A DNA stretch of 64,000 bases, from positions 124,001 through 188,000 of the forward strand of contig CAVUOB010000001.1 in assembly GCA_963743035.1 (NCBI GenBank). Direction: 5' to 3'. Both the position numbers and the translations under genes were made by a program. The notes below the pieces were generated by a model that did not search any database, was not told the origin of the DNA, and saw only the letters and a list, made by a program, of their open reading frames with translations. This DNA is from PALSA-911 sp963743035. GTDB taxonomy: Bacteria > Pseudomonadota > Alphaproteobacteria > Acetobacterales > Acetobacteraceae. Positions within the stretch are counted from its first letter, which is position 1, and each line of letters opens with the position of its first letter. Shown here piece by piece: positions 1 to 8,359 of this stretch.

Positions 1-33
1 GATGTAAAGCTTCAGATCGGGATAGTTCTGCAT
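1..33 (-). CDS. N-terminal fragment of a protein running off the left edge (possibly aldehyde dehydrogenase)
   Basis: Only the first eleven codons lie in the window, reading MQNYPDLKLYI on the minus strand. A good ribosome binding site (GGAGG, about 6 bases upstream) precedes the ATG. The phrase PDLKLYI is like the start of many aldehyde dehydrogenases, where a K-L-x-I-D/G stretch opens the protein, but eleven residues cannot settle this. It diverges from the acyl-CoA dehydrogenase gene at 269, with about 235 bases between them. Confidence 0.4.
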   Translation of the reverse strand, partial: MQNYPDLKLYI

Positions 34-109
34 GTCTTGCCTCCGGTGTGTCGACGGGCCCGCTATCGGACGGGCTCTTGCTGCGCTGGTGACGGAATGA
101 AGTGCATCG

Positions 110-123
110 TATCCAAATGGATA
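110..123. promoter_or_regulatory. Inverted repeat TATCC-N4-GGATA, possible operator
   Basis: A perfect 5-4-5 inverted repeat sits in the 235-base gap between two divergent genes. Its position suits a regulator site, but no matching regulator is in the window, and a repeat this short can occur by chance. Confidence 0.25.
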
Positions 124-268
124 TAGCGCAGCGGGTCTCCGCCAACAAGGACGGGGCAGCCAATCGCGACCGCGGACCAGCGCTGTCGCTGACGTTGCCA
201 GCCGGACTGCGGGAGCTTTCCGCGATCGGCGGAGTGGTCCTAGTATTGCGCCCAAAGGGGGACAGTCC

Positions 269-1399
269 ATGAAGTTCAGTTTTTCGAGCGAGCAGGAAGA
301 ATTCCGGTCGAATTTGCGCCGCTTCCTGGCGGAACGCTCGCCGACCAAGGAAGTGCGGCGGCTGATGGAAACCGACAAAGGCTGGGAGCGTGACGGCTGG
401 CGCGCGCTCAACGCCGAGCTGGGGTTGACCGCGGTGCGCATCCCCGAGGCCTATGGCGGTCATGGCTTCGGCTTTGGCGAGCATGGCATCGTGCTGGAGG
501 AGATGGGCCGCGCGCTGCTCTGTGCGCCGTATTTCGCCACCACCGTGCTGGCGGCCGGCGCCATACTGAACGCCGGCACCGAGGCGGAGAAACAGGCGCT
601 GCTGCCGGGCATCGCGTCCGGCGACACGGTGGCGACGCTGGCCTGCGCCGAGGATGGCGGAAGCTGGGACGGCGCCGCCACGACGCTGGCGGCCACACCA
701 TCGGGCAGCGGCTGGCGGCTGGATGGCCACAAGACCTTCGTGTTGGACGGTCATACCGCCGACCTGATCGTGGTGCTGGCGCGCGCGCCCGGGTCGGCCG
801 GGGATTCCGGGCTGTCCTTCTTCACCGTCGCGGGCCATGCGGCCGGACTCACCCGGCGCCCGCTCAAGACCATGGACCCGACGCGCAAGCTGGCGCGGCT
901 GCAATTCGACGGGGTGGAGGCGAGCCTGTTGGGCGAGGCCGGCGCCGCCGCGGGGCCGTTCGCGCGAACGATGATCGAGGCGGCGATCTGCCTGTCCAAC
1001 GAAATGGTCGGCGGCGCCGAGCGGCTGCGCGAGGACGCGCTGGCCTATGCCAAGATGCGCATGCAGTTCGGCCGGCCGATCGCCTCGTTCCAGTCGATGA
1101 AGCACAAGGCTGCGGACATGCTGCTGGAGGTCGAGCTGGCAAAATCGGCGGCCTATTATGCGGCGGCGGCCCTGGACGATGGCGACGCCGATGTCGCGGC
1201 GACCGCCTCGCTTGCCAAGGCCTGCGCCAGCGAGGCGTATCTGCAGACCGCCATCCACGCGATCCAGATCCATGGCGGCATAGGCTTCACCTGGGACAAC
1301 GACACCCATCTCTGGTTCAAGCGCGCCAAGAGCTCCGAGGTGCTGTTCGGGGATGCGAGCCACCACCGGGAACAGATGATGCGGCACTGGGCGGCGTGA
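269..1399 (+). CDS. Acyl-CoA dehydrogenase family protein (small partner of a pair)
   Basis: A flavoprotein of the acyl-CoA dehydrogenase family, 376 aa, expected to introduce an alpha,beta double bond into an acyl-CoA thioester in the cytoplasm. It has the N-terminal helical domain (about 1-115), the beta domain (about 120-225) and the C-terminal helical domain (230-376). The family segment QFGRPIASFQ is at 266-275 and IHGGIGFTWD at 334-343. The ATG follows AAAGGGGGACAG, a good ribosome binding site. It is followed directly by a second acyl-CoA dehydrogenase at 1411. Such adjacent pairs are known to form alpha2beta2 heterotetramers in steroid and side-chain catabolism (FadE28/FadE29 type); that this pair does so is inference. 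The substrate is unknown. Confidence 0.9.
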   Translation: MKFSFSSEQEEFRSNLRRFLAERSPTKEVRRLMETDKGWERDGWRALNAELGLTAVRIPEAYGGHGFGFGEHGIVLEEMGRALLCAPYFATTVLAAGAILNAGTEAEKQALLPGIASGDTVATLACAEDGGSWDGAATTLAATPSGSGWRLDGHKTFVLDGHTADLIVVLARAPGSAGDSGLSFFTVAGHAAGLTRRPLKTMDPTRKLARLQFDGVEASLLGEAGAAAGPFARTMIEAAICLSNEMVGGAERLREDALAYAKMRMQFGRPIASFQSMKHKAADMLLEVELAKSAAYYAAAALDDGDADVAATASLAKACASEAYLQTAIHAIQIHGGIGFTWDNDTHLWFKRAKSSEVLFGDASHHREQMMRHWAA

Positions 1400-1410
1400 G
1401 GGAAAGCGAC

Positions 1411-2667
1411 ATGAGCGAGATCACCGAAGCTTCCGTGCGCGCCGAAGTTCGCGCTTGGCTGGAAGCGAACTGGAACCCCGAGCTGGGTCTGGTTGCATGG
1501 CGCAACCAACTGGCCGATTCCGGCTGGGGCGTGCCGCATTGGCCGAAGGCGTGGTATGGCCGCGACCTCTCGGCCGGTCTCGTGCCCGTGGTCGAGGAGG
1601 AATTCCAGCGCATCGGCGCCATCGGCGTTGCCAAGGCGGGCATCCGCACGCTGGCCGCCGCCACGATCCTTGCGCATGGCACCGACATGCACAAAGAGAA
1701 GTTCCTGCGCCGTATCCTGACCGGCGAGGATACCTGGTGCCAGCTGTTCAGCGAACCCGGCAGCGGCTCGGACGTGGCCGGTGCGGTGACGCGTGCGGAG
1801 TTCCGCGGCAATCAATGGGTGGTCAACGGCCAGAAGGTCTGGACCACCAGCGCGCACCATGCGCATTGGGGCCTGCTGCTGGCGCGCACCGACTGGGACG
1901 AGAGAAAGCACAAGGGCCTGTCCTACTTCATCATCGACATGCACCAGCCCGGCGTGACCGTGCAGCCGCTGAAGCAGATGAACGGGCATGCGTCGTTCAA
2001 CCAGGTGTTCCTGACCGACGCCACGGTGCAACCGGAATTCCTCGTCGCCGAGGTCGGGGATGGATGGGCGGTGACGACCACGACGCTGATGCACGAGCGG
2101 CGCGGCGCCGACGGCTTGCGCACATGGGCGATGGGATCGAACCGTCCGGGCCGCGCCTATGACGAGGAACGGGCCGAGATCGCCACGACGATGGAGCCCT
2201 ATAAATGGTATCCGCAGCGGGCGGGCCGCGTGGATCTGATCCTGCCGCGGGCGCGCGAGACCGGCCGTATCGACGATCCGGTGGTTCGCCAGGAGATCGC
2301 CAGGCTGCTGATCCTGTCCAAGGCCGCCGAATGGACGGCTCGGCGCGCACGCACGGCGCAGGAGCAGGGCCGGCCGCAGGGGCCCGAAGGGTCTCTCGGC
2401 AAGCTTGCCTCCAGCCATGTCGCCCGCGCCGCGGCGCGCGTGCACACGCAGCTCTCCGGTGCCGATGCGCTGCTGACCGGCGAGGACAGCCCGATGGGCG
2501 GCGTGATCGCCGAGATCCTCGTCTCCGTGCCGGCGACATCGATCGCCGGCGGCACCGATGAGATCCAGCGCAACATCATCGCCGAGCGGGTGCTGAAGAT
2601 GCCGAAGGAACCGAGCGTCGATACCGAGAGGCCGTTCCGCGACGTGCCGCGCAACACGGTTTCCTGA
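1411..2667 (+). CDS. Acyl-CoA dehydrogenase family protein (large partner of a pair)
   Basis: The second acyl-CoA dehydrogenase, 418 aa, begins 11 bases after the first one ends. I chose ATG 1411 because GAGGGAAAG lies just upstream; an in-frame GTG at 1396 overlaps the previous stop and would add five residues. Family motifs include the FAD/substrate segment LFSEPGSGSD, the NGQKVWTT strand and a C-terminal GGTDEIQRNIIAERVL, the usual FAD-contacting end of this family. It carries a longer central region than its partner, with a poorly conserved stretch near residues 225-260. It is likely co-transcribed and co-assembled with the 269 gene. A hairpin after the stop at 2685-2718 ends the unit. 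Confidence 0.9.
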   Translation: MSEITEASVRAEVRAWLEANWNPELGLVAWRNQLADSGWGVPHWPKAWYGRDLSAGLVPVVEEEFQRIGAIGVAKAGIRTLAAATILAHGTDMHKEKFLRRILTGEDTWCQLFSEPGSGSDVAGAVTRAEFRGNQWVVNGQKVWTTSAHHAHWGLLLARTDWDERKHKGLSYFIIDMHQPGVTVQPLKQMNGHASFNQVFLTDATVQPEFLVAEVGDGWAVTTTTLMHERRGADGLRTWAMGSNRPGRAYDEERAEIATTMEPYKWYPQRAGRVDLILPRARETGRIDDPVVRQEIARLLILSKAAEWTARRARTAQEQGRPQGPEGSLGKLASSHVARAAARVHTQLSGADALLTGEDSPMGGVIAEILVSVPATSIAGGTDEIQRNIIAERVLKMPKEPSVDTERPFRDVPRNTVS

Positions 2668-2684
2668 GGCGGCGCTGCCGGCAA

Positions 2685-2718
2685 GGCAAGGCGGGAGGAC
2701 GGCTCCTTCCGCCTTGCC
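2685..2718. terminator. Hairpin between convergent genes, likely bidirectional terminator
   Basis: A perfect 10-bp stem, GGCAAGGCGG (2685-2694) with CCGCCTTGCC (2709-2718), and a 14-base loop. It lies 18 bases after the acyl-CoA dehydrogenase stop and 12 bases before the stop of the convergent lactonase gene. No long T tract follows on either side. Confidence 0.6.
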
Positions 2719-2729
2719 GCCCCGGCGCG

Positions 2730-3734
2730 TCAGCCGCCGGGATTGCCCTGGGCTTCGACGTAGAGGGCGTAGACGGATTGGCTGGCCGTCATGAACAGAC
2801 GGTTCCGCTTGCGCCCGCCGAAGCACAGATTGGCGCAGCGCTCCGGCAGCAATATCCGTCCGATCAGCGTGCCGTCCGGTGCGAAAACAGCCACGCCGTC
2901 CTGGCCCGGGCCGCCGGAGAAGCCGCACCAGACATTGCCATCGGTATCGCAACGGATGCCGTCGGCATAACCTGGCGTGCCGTCGAAGAACAGCCGCCCG
3001 TTCACTGCTTTGCCGTCGACGATGTCGTAGACATGGGTGGTCCTGGTGCCGCTGGGCGTATCGACGACATAGAGCCGGGATTCGTCGGGCGAGAAGCAAA
3101 GTCCGTTCGGGCGTTCCATATCGCCTACCGCGATGGTCAGCGCGCCGGTCGCGGGATCGAGGCGGTAGACGCGAAACGGCATTTCCTGCGGCGCCTTGTC
3201 GCCCAGATAGTTGCCGCGGATACCGGCGCCGTTGTCGCTGAACCAGATCGATCCGTCGGACTTCACTACCACGTCGTTCGGCCCGGTCAGGCGCGTGCCC
3301 TCGAACGAGGCCGCCAGCACCGTGACCGTGCCGTCATGTTCGGTGCGGGTCAGGGTGCGGCTGCCGAGTTCGCAGGTGATCAGCCGTCCCTGCCGGTCGC
3401 GCGTATTGCCGTCGGGATAGCCGGCGGGATGGCGCAGGGTGGCGACGGCGCCGGTGGTCTCGTCCCAACGCAGCAGCGCGTCGTTCGGAATGTCGGAGAA
3501 CAGCAGGTATCGGCCATCGCCGTAATAGGCCGGCCCTTCGGTGAAACGAAATCCGGTGGCAATCCGCTCGATCGCGGCATGGCCGAGCACCATGTGCTGA
3601 AAGCGCGGGTCCAGCACGACGATATCCGGATCCGGATAGCGGATCGGCGCGGTCGATTCCCAGCGCGACGAACCGCCGCCCTCCGGGGCCGCGACGGCGA
3701 TGTTGCGTGTCGATAGGGTCATTCCCTGGCTCAT
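2730..3734 (-). CDS. SMP-30/gluconolactonase/LRE family protein
   Basis: A six-bladed beta-propeller lactone hydrolase of the SMP-30 (regucalcin/gluconolactonase) family, 334 aa. Family metal-site segments are visible: FTEGPAYYGD near residue 65 (metal Glu), LTGPNDVVV (Asn) in the middle, and RPNGLCFSPDES followed by LYVVDTPSG (Asp). The ATG follows GGGAGGAGACCGAAC, a strong ribosome binding site. There is no signal peptide, so it is probably cytoplasmic. It is on the same strand as the FAD-linked oxidase downstream in sequence (3837-5246), about 100 bases apart, and the two may act together: oxidation of a hydroxy acid or sugar and opening of a lactone. The actual lactone is not evident. Confidence 0.85.
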   Translation of the reverse strand: MSQGMTLSTRNIAVAAPEGGGSSRWESTAPIRYPDPDIVVLDPRFQHMVLGHAAIERIATGFRFTEGPAYYGDGRYLLFSDIPNDALLRWDETTGAVATLRHPAGYPDGNTRDRQGRLITCELGSRTLTRTEHDGTVTVLAASFEGTRLTGPNDVVVKSDGSIWFSDNGAGIRGNYLGDKAPQEMPFRVYRLDPATGALTIAVGDMERPNGLCFSPDESRLYVVDTPSGTRTTHVYDIVDGKAVNGRLFFDGTPGYADGIRCDTDGNVWCGFSGGPGQDGVAVFAPDGTLIGRILLPERCANLCFGGRKRNRLFMTASQSVYALYVEAQGNPGG

Positions 3735-3836
3735 GTTCGGTCTCCTCCCACTTTGGTTGCGCTCAGTGCCGGCGCGAAACCAGGAGGAGTGGACACCGAT
3801 GCGCGGCCGGCCGCAAACCCGGTTGGTGGTCGCCGG

Positions 3837-5246
3837 CTACGGCAGCACCTTCCCGGGGTTCATCCGGTTCGCCGGGTCGATCGCCTCCTTCACCAGGCGC
3901 ATCAGATCCATCGCCACCGGATTCTTGTGCGCGGCCATGGCGTGGCGCTTCGACTGACCGATCCCGTGCTCGGCCGAAAAGCTGCCGCCGAGGGACACGG
4001 CGATACCGTTCACCATGGTTTCCATCTCGCCTGCGCGTGCGACCCAGGCGGCACGGTCGGACATGCCGGCAGGCGCGTGCAACGATAAATGAATGTTGCC
4101 GTCACCGGCATGACCGATCGCGGCCATCCGCCCTTCCGGCCAGCGCGCCTTCATTTCGCGTTCGACGATGCGCAGGAATTCCGGCACGGCCGACACCGGC
4201 ACGGCGGTGTCGGTGTTGATCGATGGTGCCTCCTTGCGGGAGCACTCGGGGTAGTCCTCGCGGATCTTCCAGATGGCCTGGCGCTGCGCCTCGCTGTCGG
4301 CGATCGCGGCGTCCGACACTTCATCGGCCTCCATCGCTTGGCCGAGCGTGTCCTCCAGGATGTCGCGCAGCGGAATGCTCGCATGCGCCGCGGCAAGCTC
4401 CAGCATCACGAACCATGGGCTTTCCAGCGGCAGCGGTATCCGCAGGCCCACGCCATGCCTGGCCGCCAGCTCCATGCAGTGGCGCGCGCACAGCTCGAAG
4501 GCGATCACCTCGGCCCCGCTTTCCATCACGCGGGAGAACAGCGACAGTGCCGCATCCGGGCTCGGCACCGCGACGAAGGCGGTCTCGACCCGCTTCAGCG
4601 CCGGCTGCAGGCGCAGCGCGGCGGCGGTGATGATGCCGAGTGTGCCTTCTCCACCGATGAAGAGATGGCGCAACGCATAGCCGCTGTTGTCCTTGCGCAC
4701 GCGGCGCAGATCATCGAGCACCCGGCCGTCCGGCAGAACGACCTCCAGCCCCAGAACCAGTTCGCGCGCATTGCCCCAGCGCAGCGTACGGATGCCGCCC
4801 GCATTGGTGGACAGCATGCCGCCGATCTGCGCCGTGCCCTGGGCGCCCCACTGGATCGGGAACAGCCGCCCCGCCTCGGCCGCCGCCTGCTGCACGTTCT
4901 GCACGACGCAGCCCGCTTCCGCGACCAGCGAGAAGTCGCGCGCATCGATGTCGCGGATGCGGTTGAGGCGTTCCAGCGACAGCACGACAGAGCGCGGCCC
5001 GTTGGCGGGGGGTACCGCGCCGCCGCAAAGGCCGGTGCGCCCACCGGCCGGGACGATGGCGATGCCCGACGCGGCGCAGCGCTTGACGACCTCGGCGAGC
5101 TCCTGCGTCGTGCCCGGGCGCAGCACGGCCTCGGGCTTGCCGTGGTAGACATTGCGCCAATCGACCGCGTAGGGCGCGATGTCATCGGGCGCGAAGAGCA
5201 CATTCGCGGGACCGATCACATCGGTCACGGTGGCGAGAAGGTCCAT
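3837..5246 (-). CDS. FAD-binding oxidase, D-lactate/glycolate dehydrogenase (GlcD) type
   Basis: A VAO/PCMH-fold flavoprotein, 469 aa, that oxidises 2-hydroxy acids. The FAD pyrophosphate loop reads VPAGGRTGLCGG near residue 75, followed by GGMLSTNAGGIRTLRWG, the usual second FAD segment. The C-terminal half has the GHAGDGNIHLS metal/substrate motif and SAEHGIGQSKR near the end, both standard in GlcD/D-LDH proteins. I chose ATG 5246 (MDLLATV) because the reading frame upstream of it has no family similarity; AAAGG lies about 10 bases upstream. There are no GlcE/GlcF subunits next to it, so it is the single-subunit type. It is divergent from the truncated AtuA-like gene. Confidence 0.9.
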   Translation of the reverse strand: MDLLATVTDVIGPANVLFAPDDIAPYAVDWRNVYHGKPEAVLRPGTTQELAEVVKRCAASGIAIVPAGGRTGLCGGAVPPANGPRSVVLSLERLNRIRDIDARDFSLVAEAGCVVQNVQQAAAEAGRLFPIQWGAQGTAQIGGMLSTNAGGIRTLRWGNARELVLGLEVVLPDGRVLDDLRRVRKDNSGYALRHLFIGGEGTLGIITAAALRLQPALKRVETAFVAVPSPDAALSLFSRVMESGAEVIAFELCARHCMELAARHGVGLRIPLPLESPWFVMLELAAAHASIPLRDILEDTLGQAMEADEVSDAAIADSEAQRQAIWKIREDYPECSRKEAPSINTDTAVPVSAVPEFLRIVEREMKARWPEGRMAAIGHAGDGNIHLSLHAPAGMSDRAAWVARAGEMETMVNGIAVSLGGSFSAEHGIGQSKRHAMAAHKNPVAMDLMRLVKEAIDPANRMNPGKVLP

Positions 5247-5431
5247 CTGTGTCGAGCCTTTCAACCCTGCGGCGCTGGCACGCATCGGTTCGGTACGGGA
5301 ACCGACGATCGGCATCATCCATGCAGCAGATGCAGGTGCCCGACAAGGGCAGGGGGCGCCGGTCCGGCGCAAGCCGCGCCCATGGACCCTGGCCGGACAG
5401 GACGGATATGTTGGAACCAACAGGGGGTCTC

Positions 5432-5809
5432 ATGGCACGCGAGAAAATCAGAATCGGCTGTGGCACCGGATTTTCCGACGACCGCATCCCGCCCGGCGTG
5501 GAGATCGTCGAGCGCGGCGAGTTCGACTATCTCGCCATGGAATGCCTGGCCGAACGCACCATCGCCCGCGAAACGCTTGATCGTGCCAAGGACCCGTCCA
5601 AGGGCTACACGCCCGTGCTGCTGGAGCGCATGGAAGCGAATATGTCGCCGGCGTTGCAACGCGGCATCAAGATTGTCACCAACATGGGCGCCGCCAATCC
5701 GATGGGGGCGGCGCGCATCCTGCGTCAACACGCGCCCGGCTGGGGCATGGGTTGGAGGGCCGTCGTCGATCTGCGGATCTCGCTCGGCGTTGCCCAAGGC
5801 GCATCATGA
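5432..5809 (+). pseudogene. Truncated AtuA-like (DUF1446) protein, N-terminal fragment
   Basis: The first about 110 residues resemble the N-terminus of acyclic terpene utilisation AtuA/DUF1446 proteins: an I-G-x-G-T-G-F opening, FDYLAMECLAERT, a G-Y-T-P-V-L-L-E-R segment and IVTNMGAANP. Intact family members run to several hundred residues; this one stops after 125 aa. After about residue 112 similarity ends and a stop follows, overlapping the ATG of the DUF72 gene (ATGA, 5806-5809). The start is supported by AGGGGGTC before ATG 5432. The gene has probably lost its C-terminal three quarters by deletion against the DUF72 gene. It may be a remnant, or still be translated and coupled to DUF72. 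Confidence 0.65.
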
Positions 5810-6711
5810 GCGCGGCCGGCGACATCCGCATCGGCATTTCCGGCTGGACTTATGCCGGCTGGCGCGGCGCCTTCTATCCATCAGGCCTGCCGCACCGGCG
5901 GGAACTGGCTTACGCCAGCTCGGTGTTTCGCAGCATCGAGATCAACGGCACCTTCTACAGCCTGCAGAAGCCGGACAGCTTTGCCCGCTGGGCGGACGAA
6001 ACGCCGGATGATTTCATCTTTGCGGTCAAGGGGCCGCGCTACATCACCCATATGCGGCGATTGCGGGAACCGGCAGCGCCGATCGCGAACTTCTTTGCTT
6101 CCGGCCTGCTGCGGCTGGGGCGGAAGTTGGGGCCGATCCTGTGGCAGTTCCCGCCGAATTTCCGTTTCGATCCGGCCTTGCTGCGCGCGTTCTTCGAACT
6201 GCTGCCGCGCGACACCGACGCCGCCGAGCAGGTCGCACGCCGGCACGATCATCGGCTGAAGGCACGCGCCTGGCTGCGGGCTGTCGCCCCGGGAAGACTG
6301 CGCCATGCCGTCGAAATCCGTCATGGCAGCTTTCGCGATCCCGCCTTCATCGGCCTGCTGTCCGAGCAGGATATCGCCCTGGTTTGCGCCGACACCGTGG
6401 CCTGGCCGAGGCTGATGGATGTTACCGCCGACTTCGCCTATTGCCGGCTGCACGGATCGCAGGAGCTATATCGCAGCGGCTATGACGACAAGGCCCTGGA
6501 AAGCTGGGCCGGGCGTGCGCGCGGCTGGTCCACGGGCGGGCGGGTCGATGGCGAGTTCATCGCGCGGGACGGTGGCAAGGGCGATGGCGTGGCGCGCGAT
6601 GTCTTCGTGTTCTTCGACAACACCGATAAGCGGCGGGCGCCGGAGGATGCGAAGGGATTGATGCGTTGGCTGGGCCAGACGGTCGTTTCACCGTCGGCGG
6701 ATAAAGGCTGA
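5806..6711 (+). CDS. DUF72 domain-containing protein (YecE family)
   Basis: A TIM-barrel-like DUF72 protein, 301 aa. It opens with IRIGISGWTYAGWRGAFYP and continues with YASSVFRSIEINGTFY, F-A-V-K-G-P-R-Y-I-T-H and LGPILWQFPPNFRFD, all typical of the family. Late motifs include YCRLHGSQELYRSGYDD and VFVFFDNTDKRRAPEDA. The biochemical role of DUF72 is not established. The ATG at 5806 lies inside the stop of the AtuA-like fragment (ATGA overlap), so translation is probably coupled to it. About 125 bases follow before the end of the next, convergent gene. Confidence 0.88.
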   Translation: MSAAGDIRIGISGWTYAGWRGAFYPSGLPHRRELAYASSVFRSIEINGTFYSLQKPDSFARWADETPDDFIFAVKGPRYITHMRRLREPAAPIANFFASGLLRLGRKLGPILWQFPPNFRFDPALLRAFFELLPRDTDAAEQVARRHDHRLKARAWLRAVAPGRLRHAVEIRHGSFRDPAFIGLLSEQDIALVCADTVAWPRLMDVTADFAYCRLHGSQELYRSGYDDKALESWAGRARGWSTGGRVDGEFIARDGGKGDGVARDVFVFFDNTDKRRAPEDAKGLMRWLGQTVVSPSADKG

Positions 6712-6835
6712 TGGAACTTCTGCTCGTACGGTTCCGGCACTCCGTCTTCCCTGGCACCGCCCGAGCGGCACGCGGTAGCGAGCCCCCTGGCCGGGCGGCA
6801 CATGCCGGCCCGACAGGAGGCTCGCGCCGTCTGGA

Positions 6836-7036
6836 TTACTTCTTGACGCTTTGGGCGCTCTTCGAGTGCGCTTCAGTCGAGTGCTTGTGCGCAGCCTCCG
6901 AGTGACCATGGGCCTGGGTCGAATGCTCGTGACCCCTGGCGTTGTCCCCTTTGCTGTGATGTTCCGCGGCCGCGCGATGCGACTTCGCTGCAGTCTCGTG
7001 CGCTTCGGCGGCTTTGTTGTGGCTGGTACTGGGCAT
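6836..7036 (-). CDS. Small His/Ala-rich hydrophilic protein
   Basis: A 66-residue protein made almost only of Ala, His, Ser, Lys, Glu and Gln, with repeated A-H/K-x-H-S-x-x-A heptad-like units (AAEHH, EAHKHS, TEAHSKS). It should form a single amphipathic, highly charged helix. It has a very strong ribosome binding site (AGGAGGAGTCCCAA before ATG). Similar short proteins of unknown role are widespread in proteobacteria. The histidine content suggests metal or nucleic-acid contact, but nothing shows this. The downstream gap to the DUF72 gene has no recognisable gene. Confidence 0.75.
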   Translation of the reverse strand: MPSTSHNKAAEAHETAAKSHRAAAEHHSKGDNARGHEHSTQAHGHSEAAHKHSTEAHSKSAQSVKK

Positions 7037-7223
7037 TTGGGACTCCTCCTAGCGAGTTACTGACGCATGGCGCGGCAGCGACAGGGCAACGCCTCGGCGG
7101 CTTGCGGGTTCCAGGCTGCACGTTCTCGCGTTTGGCGCACTGGCGGAGAATCCAATGAGGCAGGCGGAACCCAAATAAGAACCAAAACGGTCCGATCTCG
7201 GGACGACATCGGGGGCGCCACGC

Positions 7224-7250
7224 GCCATCGCCGGGGAAGCCGGCGATGGC
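7224..7250. terminator. Strong hairpin, possible terminator
   Basis: A perfect 11-bp stem, GCCATCGCCGG (7224-7234) and CCGGCGATGGC (7240-7250), with a five-base loop. It lies about 80 bases downstream of the stop of the secreted small protein at 7329-7583 and upstream of the His-rich gene, inside a 292-base gap with no other feature. No T tract is seen, so a terminator role is inferred from position. Confidence 0.4.
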
Positions 7251-7328
7251 GATCGGAAGCCGAGACCGGGTTCAGCGCATCAGTATTCGGGGCGCTTCAT
7301 TCCCGGCCGCACGCGGTGTGTCGGTTGC

Positions 7329-7583
7329 TCAATGCTCCATGTCTTTGTCGATCAGCCGGTAGGAGGGGTCGAATTTGAGGTCATAGATGTGGCCGTCACT
7401 GCATTTGGCGTTGTCCACTTCGAAAATGCCGTCATCCACTTTCATGAATCCGCCGCTGCAACCTTCCGCCGCCATAGCGGCGACGAGCTTTCCGTGTTCC
7501 GCGCCCGTCAGCGCGCGGTCGGCGATCGCGGGCACGGCCCACAGCATAATGAATGCACCGGTAGCCAGGACCAGACGCTGCAT
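7329..7583 (-). CDS. Small secreted protein with PepSY-like fold
   Basis: An 84-residue protein with a Sec signal peptide (residues 1-21, charged MQR then a hydrophobic core ending A-I-A-D). The mature part has two cysteines (EGCSGG and NAKCSDG) and a closing segment Y-D-L-K-F-D-P-S-Y-R-L-I-D-K-D, which resembles PepSY-type proteins that end in a related beta-hairpin. It should act in the periplasm; its role is unknown. AGAAGGAACGTGCA precedes the ATG. It stands alone between two gaps of more than 100 bases. Confidence 0.7.
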   Translation of the reverse strand: MQRLVLATGAFIMLWAVPAIADRALTGAEHGKLVAAMAAEGCSGGFMKVDDGIFEVDNAKCSDGHIYDLKFDPSYRLIDKDMEH

Positions 7584-7723
7584 TGCACGTTCCTTCTAAA
7601 ATGCCTGTTGTCATAACCGGTCGGCCAATCGCTGCCCGCCGCCGGCAGTCTGAGCTTTAGTGGATTTTGGCTGTCGCTACCAATCCTACTGCTGTGCCGC
7701 CAAATGGGCAGGGCGCGGGCCGT

Positions 7724-8359
7724 TCAGCCGGGTGACTGGTTGGCGGAAACGGCGGCGCGCAACTCGGCTAGCGACAGCAGGTCCGCGTATTTCTGTCCCA
7801 TGTCGAACAGGTTCGCTTCGTGCGGGCCCAGCGCGCGGTCGCCCACGCAATCGGTGAGGACGATGGGGCGCAGGTTGTTGGCGGAGGCGTCGATGACGCT
7901 GGCGCGCACGCAGCCGCTGGTGGTGCAGCCGGCAACGAGCAATGTGTCCACGCGCCGGAAGGCCAGCCAGGCCGCAAGATCGGTGCCGAAGAAGGCACTG
8001 GCGTGCTTCTTGCGAAACACTGCCTCTCCTTTCGCCGGCGTCAGTTCCGGCACGATTTGCGACAGCGGGCTCGCCTCCGTCAGCTTCAGCAGCGCGGGCA
8101 CTTTCAGCGTGAAGGCGCCGGCATCCGAACCGTCGTCGGCATAGACGACACGCGTATGCGCGACCGGCCAGCCCTGCGCTCGGGCCAGGGCAAGCAGTTC
8201 CTGGGTGCGGGCGATGGCGTCACCGATATTGCCGCCGCCGAAATGCGCCGAATCGGTGAAGCCGCGGACGAAATCGATGACCAGGACCGCCGGCGCCCGG
8301 CCCAGCCCCATGCGGTGATCGAAACCCTGCTGGCGGTAGATATCGCGCTCGTCCGCCAT
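7724..8359 (-). CDS. Isochorismatase-family cysteine hydrolase
   Basis: A 211-aa alpha/beta hydrolase of the isochorismatase/N-carbamoylsarcosine amidohydrolase family. The catalytic triad is in place: D29 in LVIDFVRGF, K118 in FRKKHASAF, and C150 in GCTTSGCVRAS. These enzymes cleave amide, carbamoyl or vinyl-ether bonds. I chose ATG 8359, which overlaps the stop of the lyase gene by one base (TGATG); a GTG one codon upstream is also possible. The overlap shows translational coupling with the isocitrate-lyase-type gene. The substrate is not clear; in this setting an amide or carbamoyl intermediate is plausible. Confidence 0.88.
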   Translation of the reverse strand: MADERDIYRQQGFDHRMGLGRAPAVLVIDFVRGFTDSAHFGGGNIGDAIARTQELLALARAQGWPVAHTRVVYADDGSDAGAFTLKVPALLKLTEASPLSQIVPELTPAKGEAVFRKKHASAFFGTDLAAWLAFRRVDTLLVAGCTTSGCVRASVIDASANNLRPIVLTDCVGDRALGPHEANLFDMGQKYADLLSLAELRAAVSANQSPG

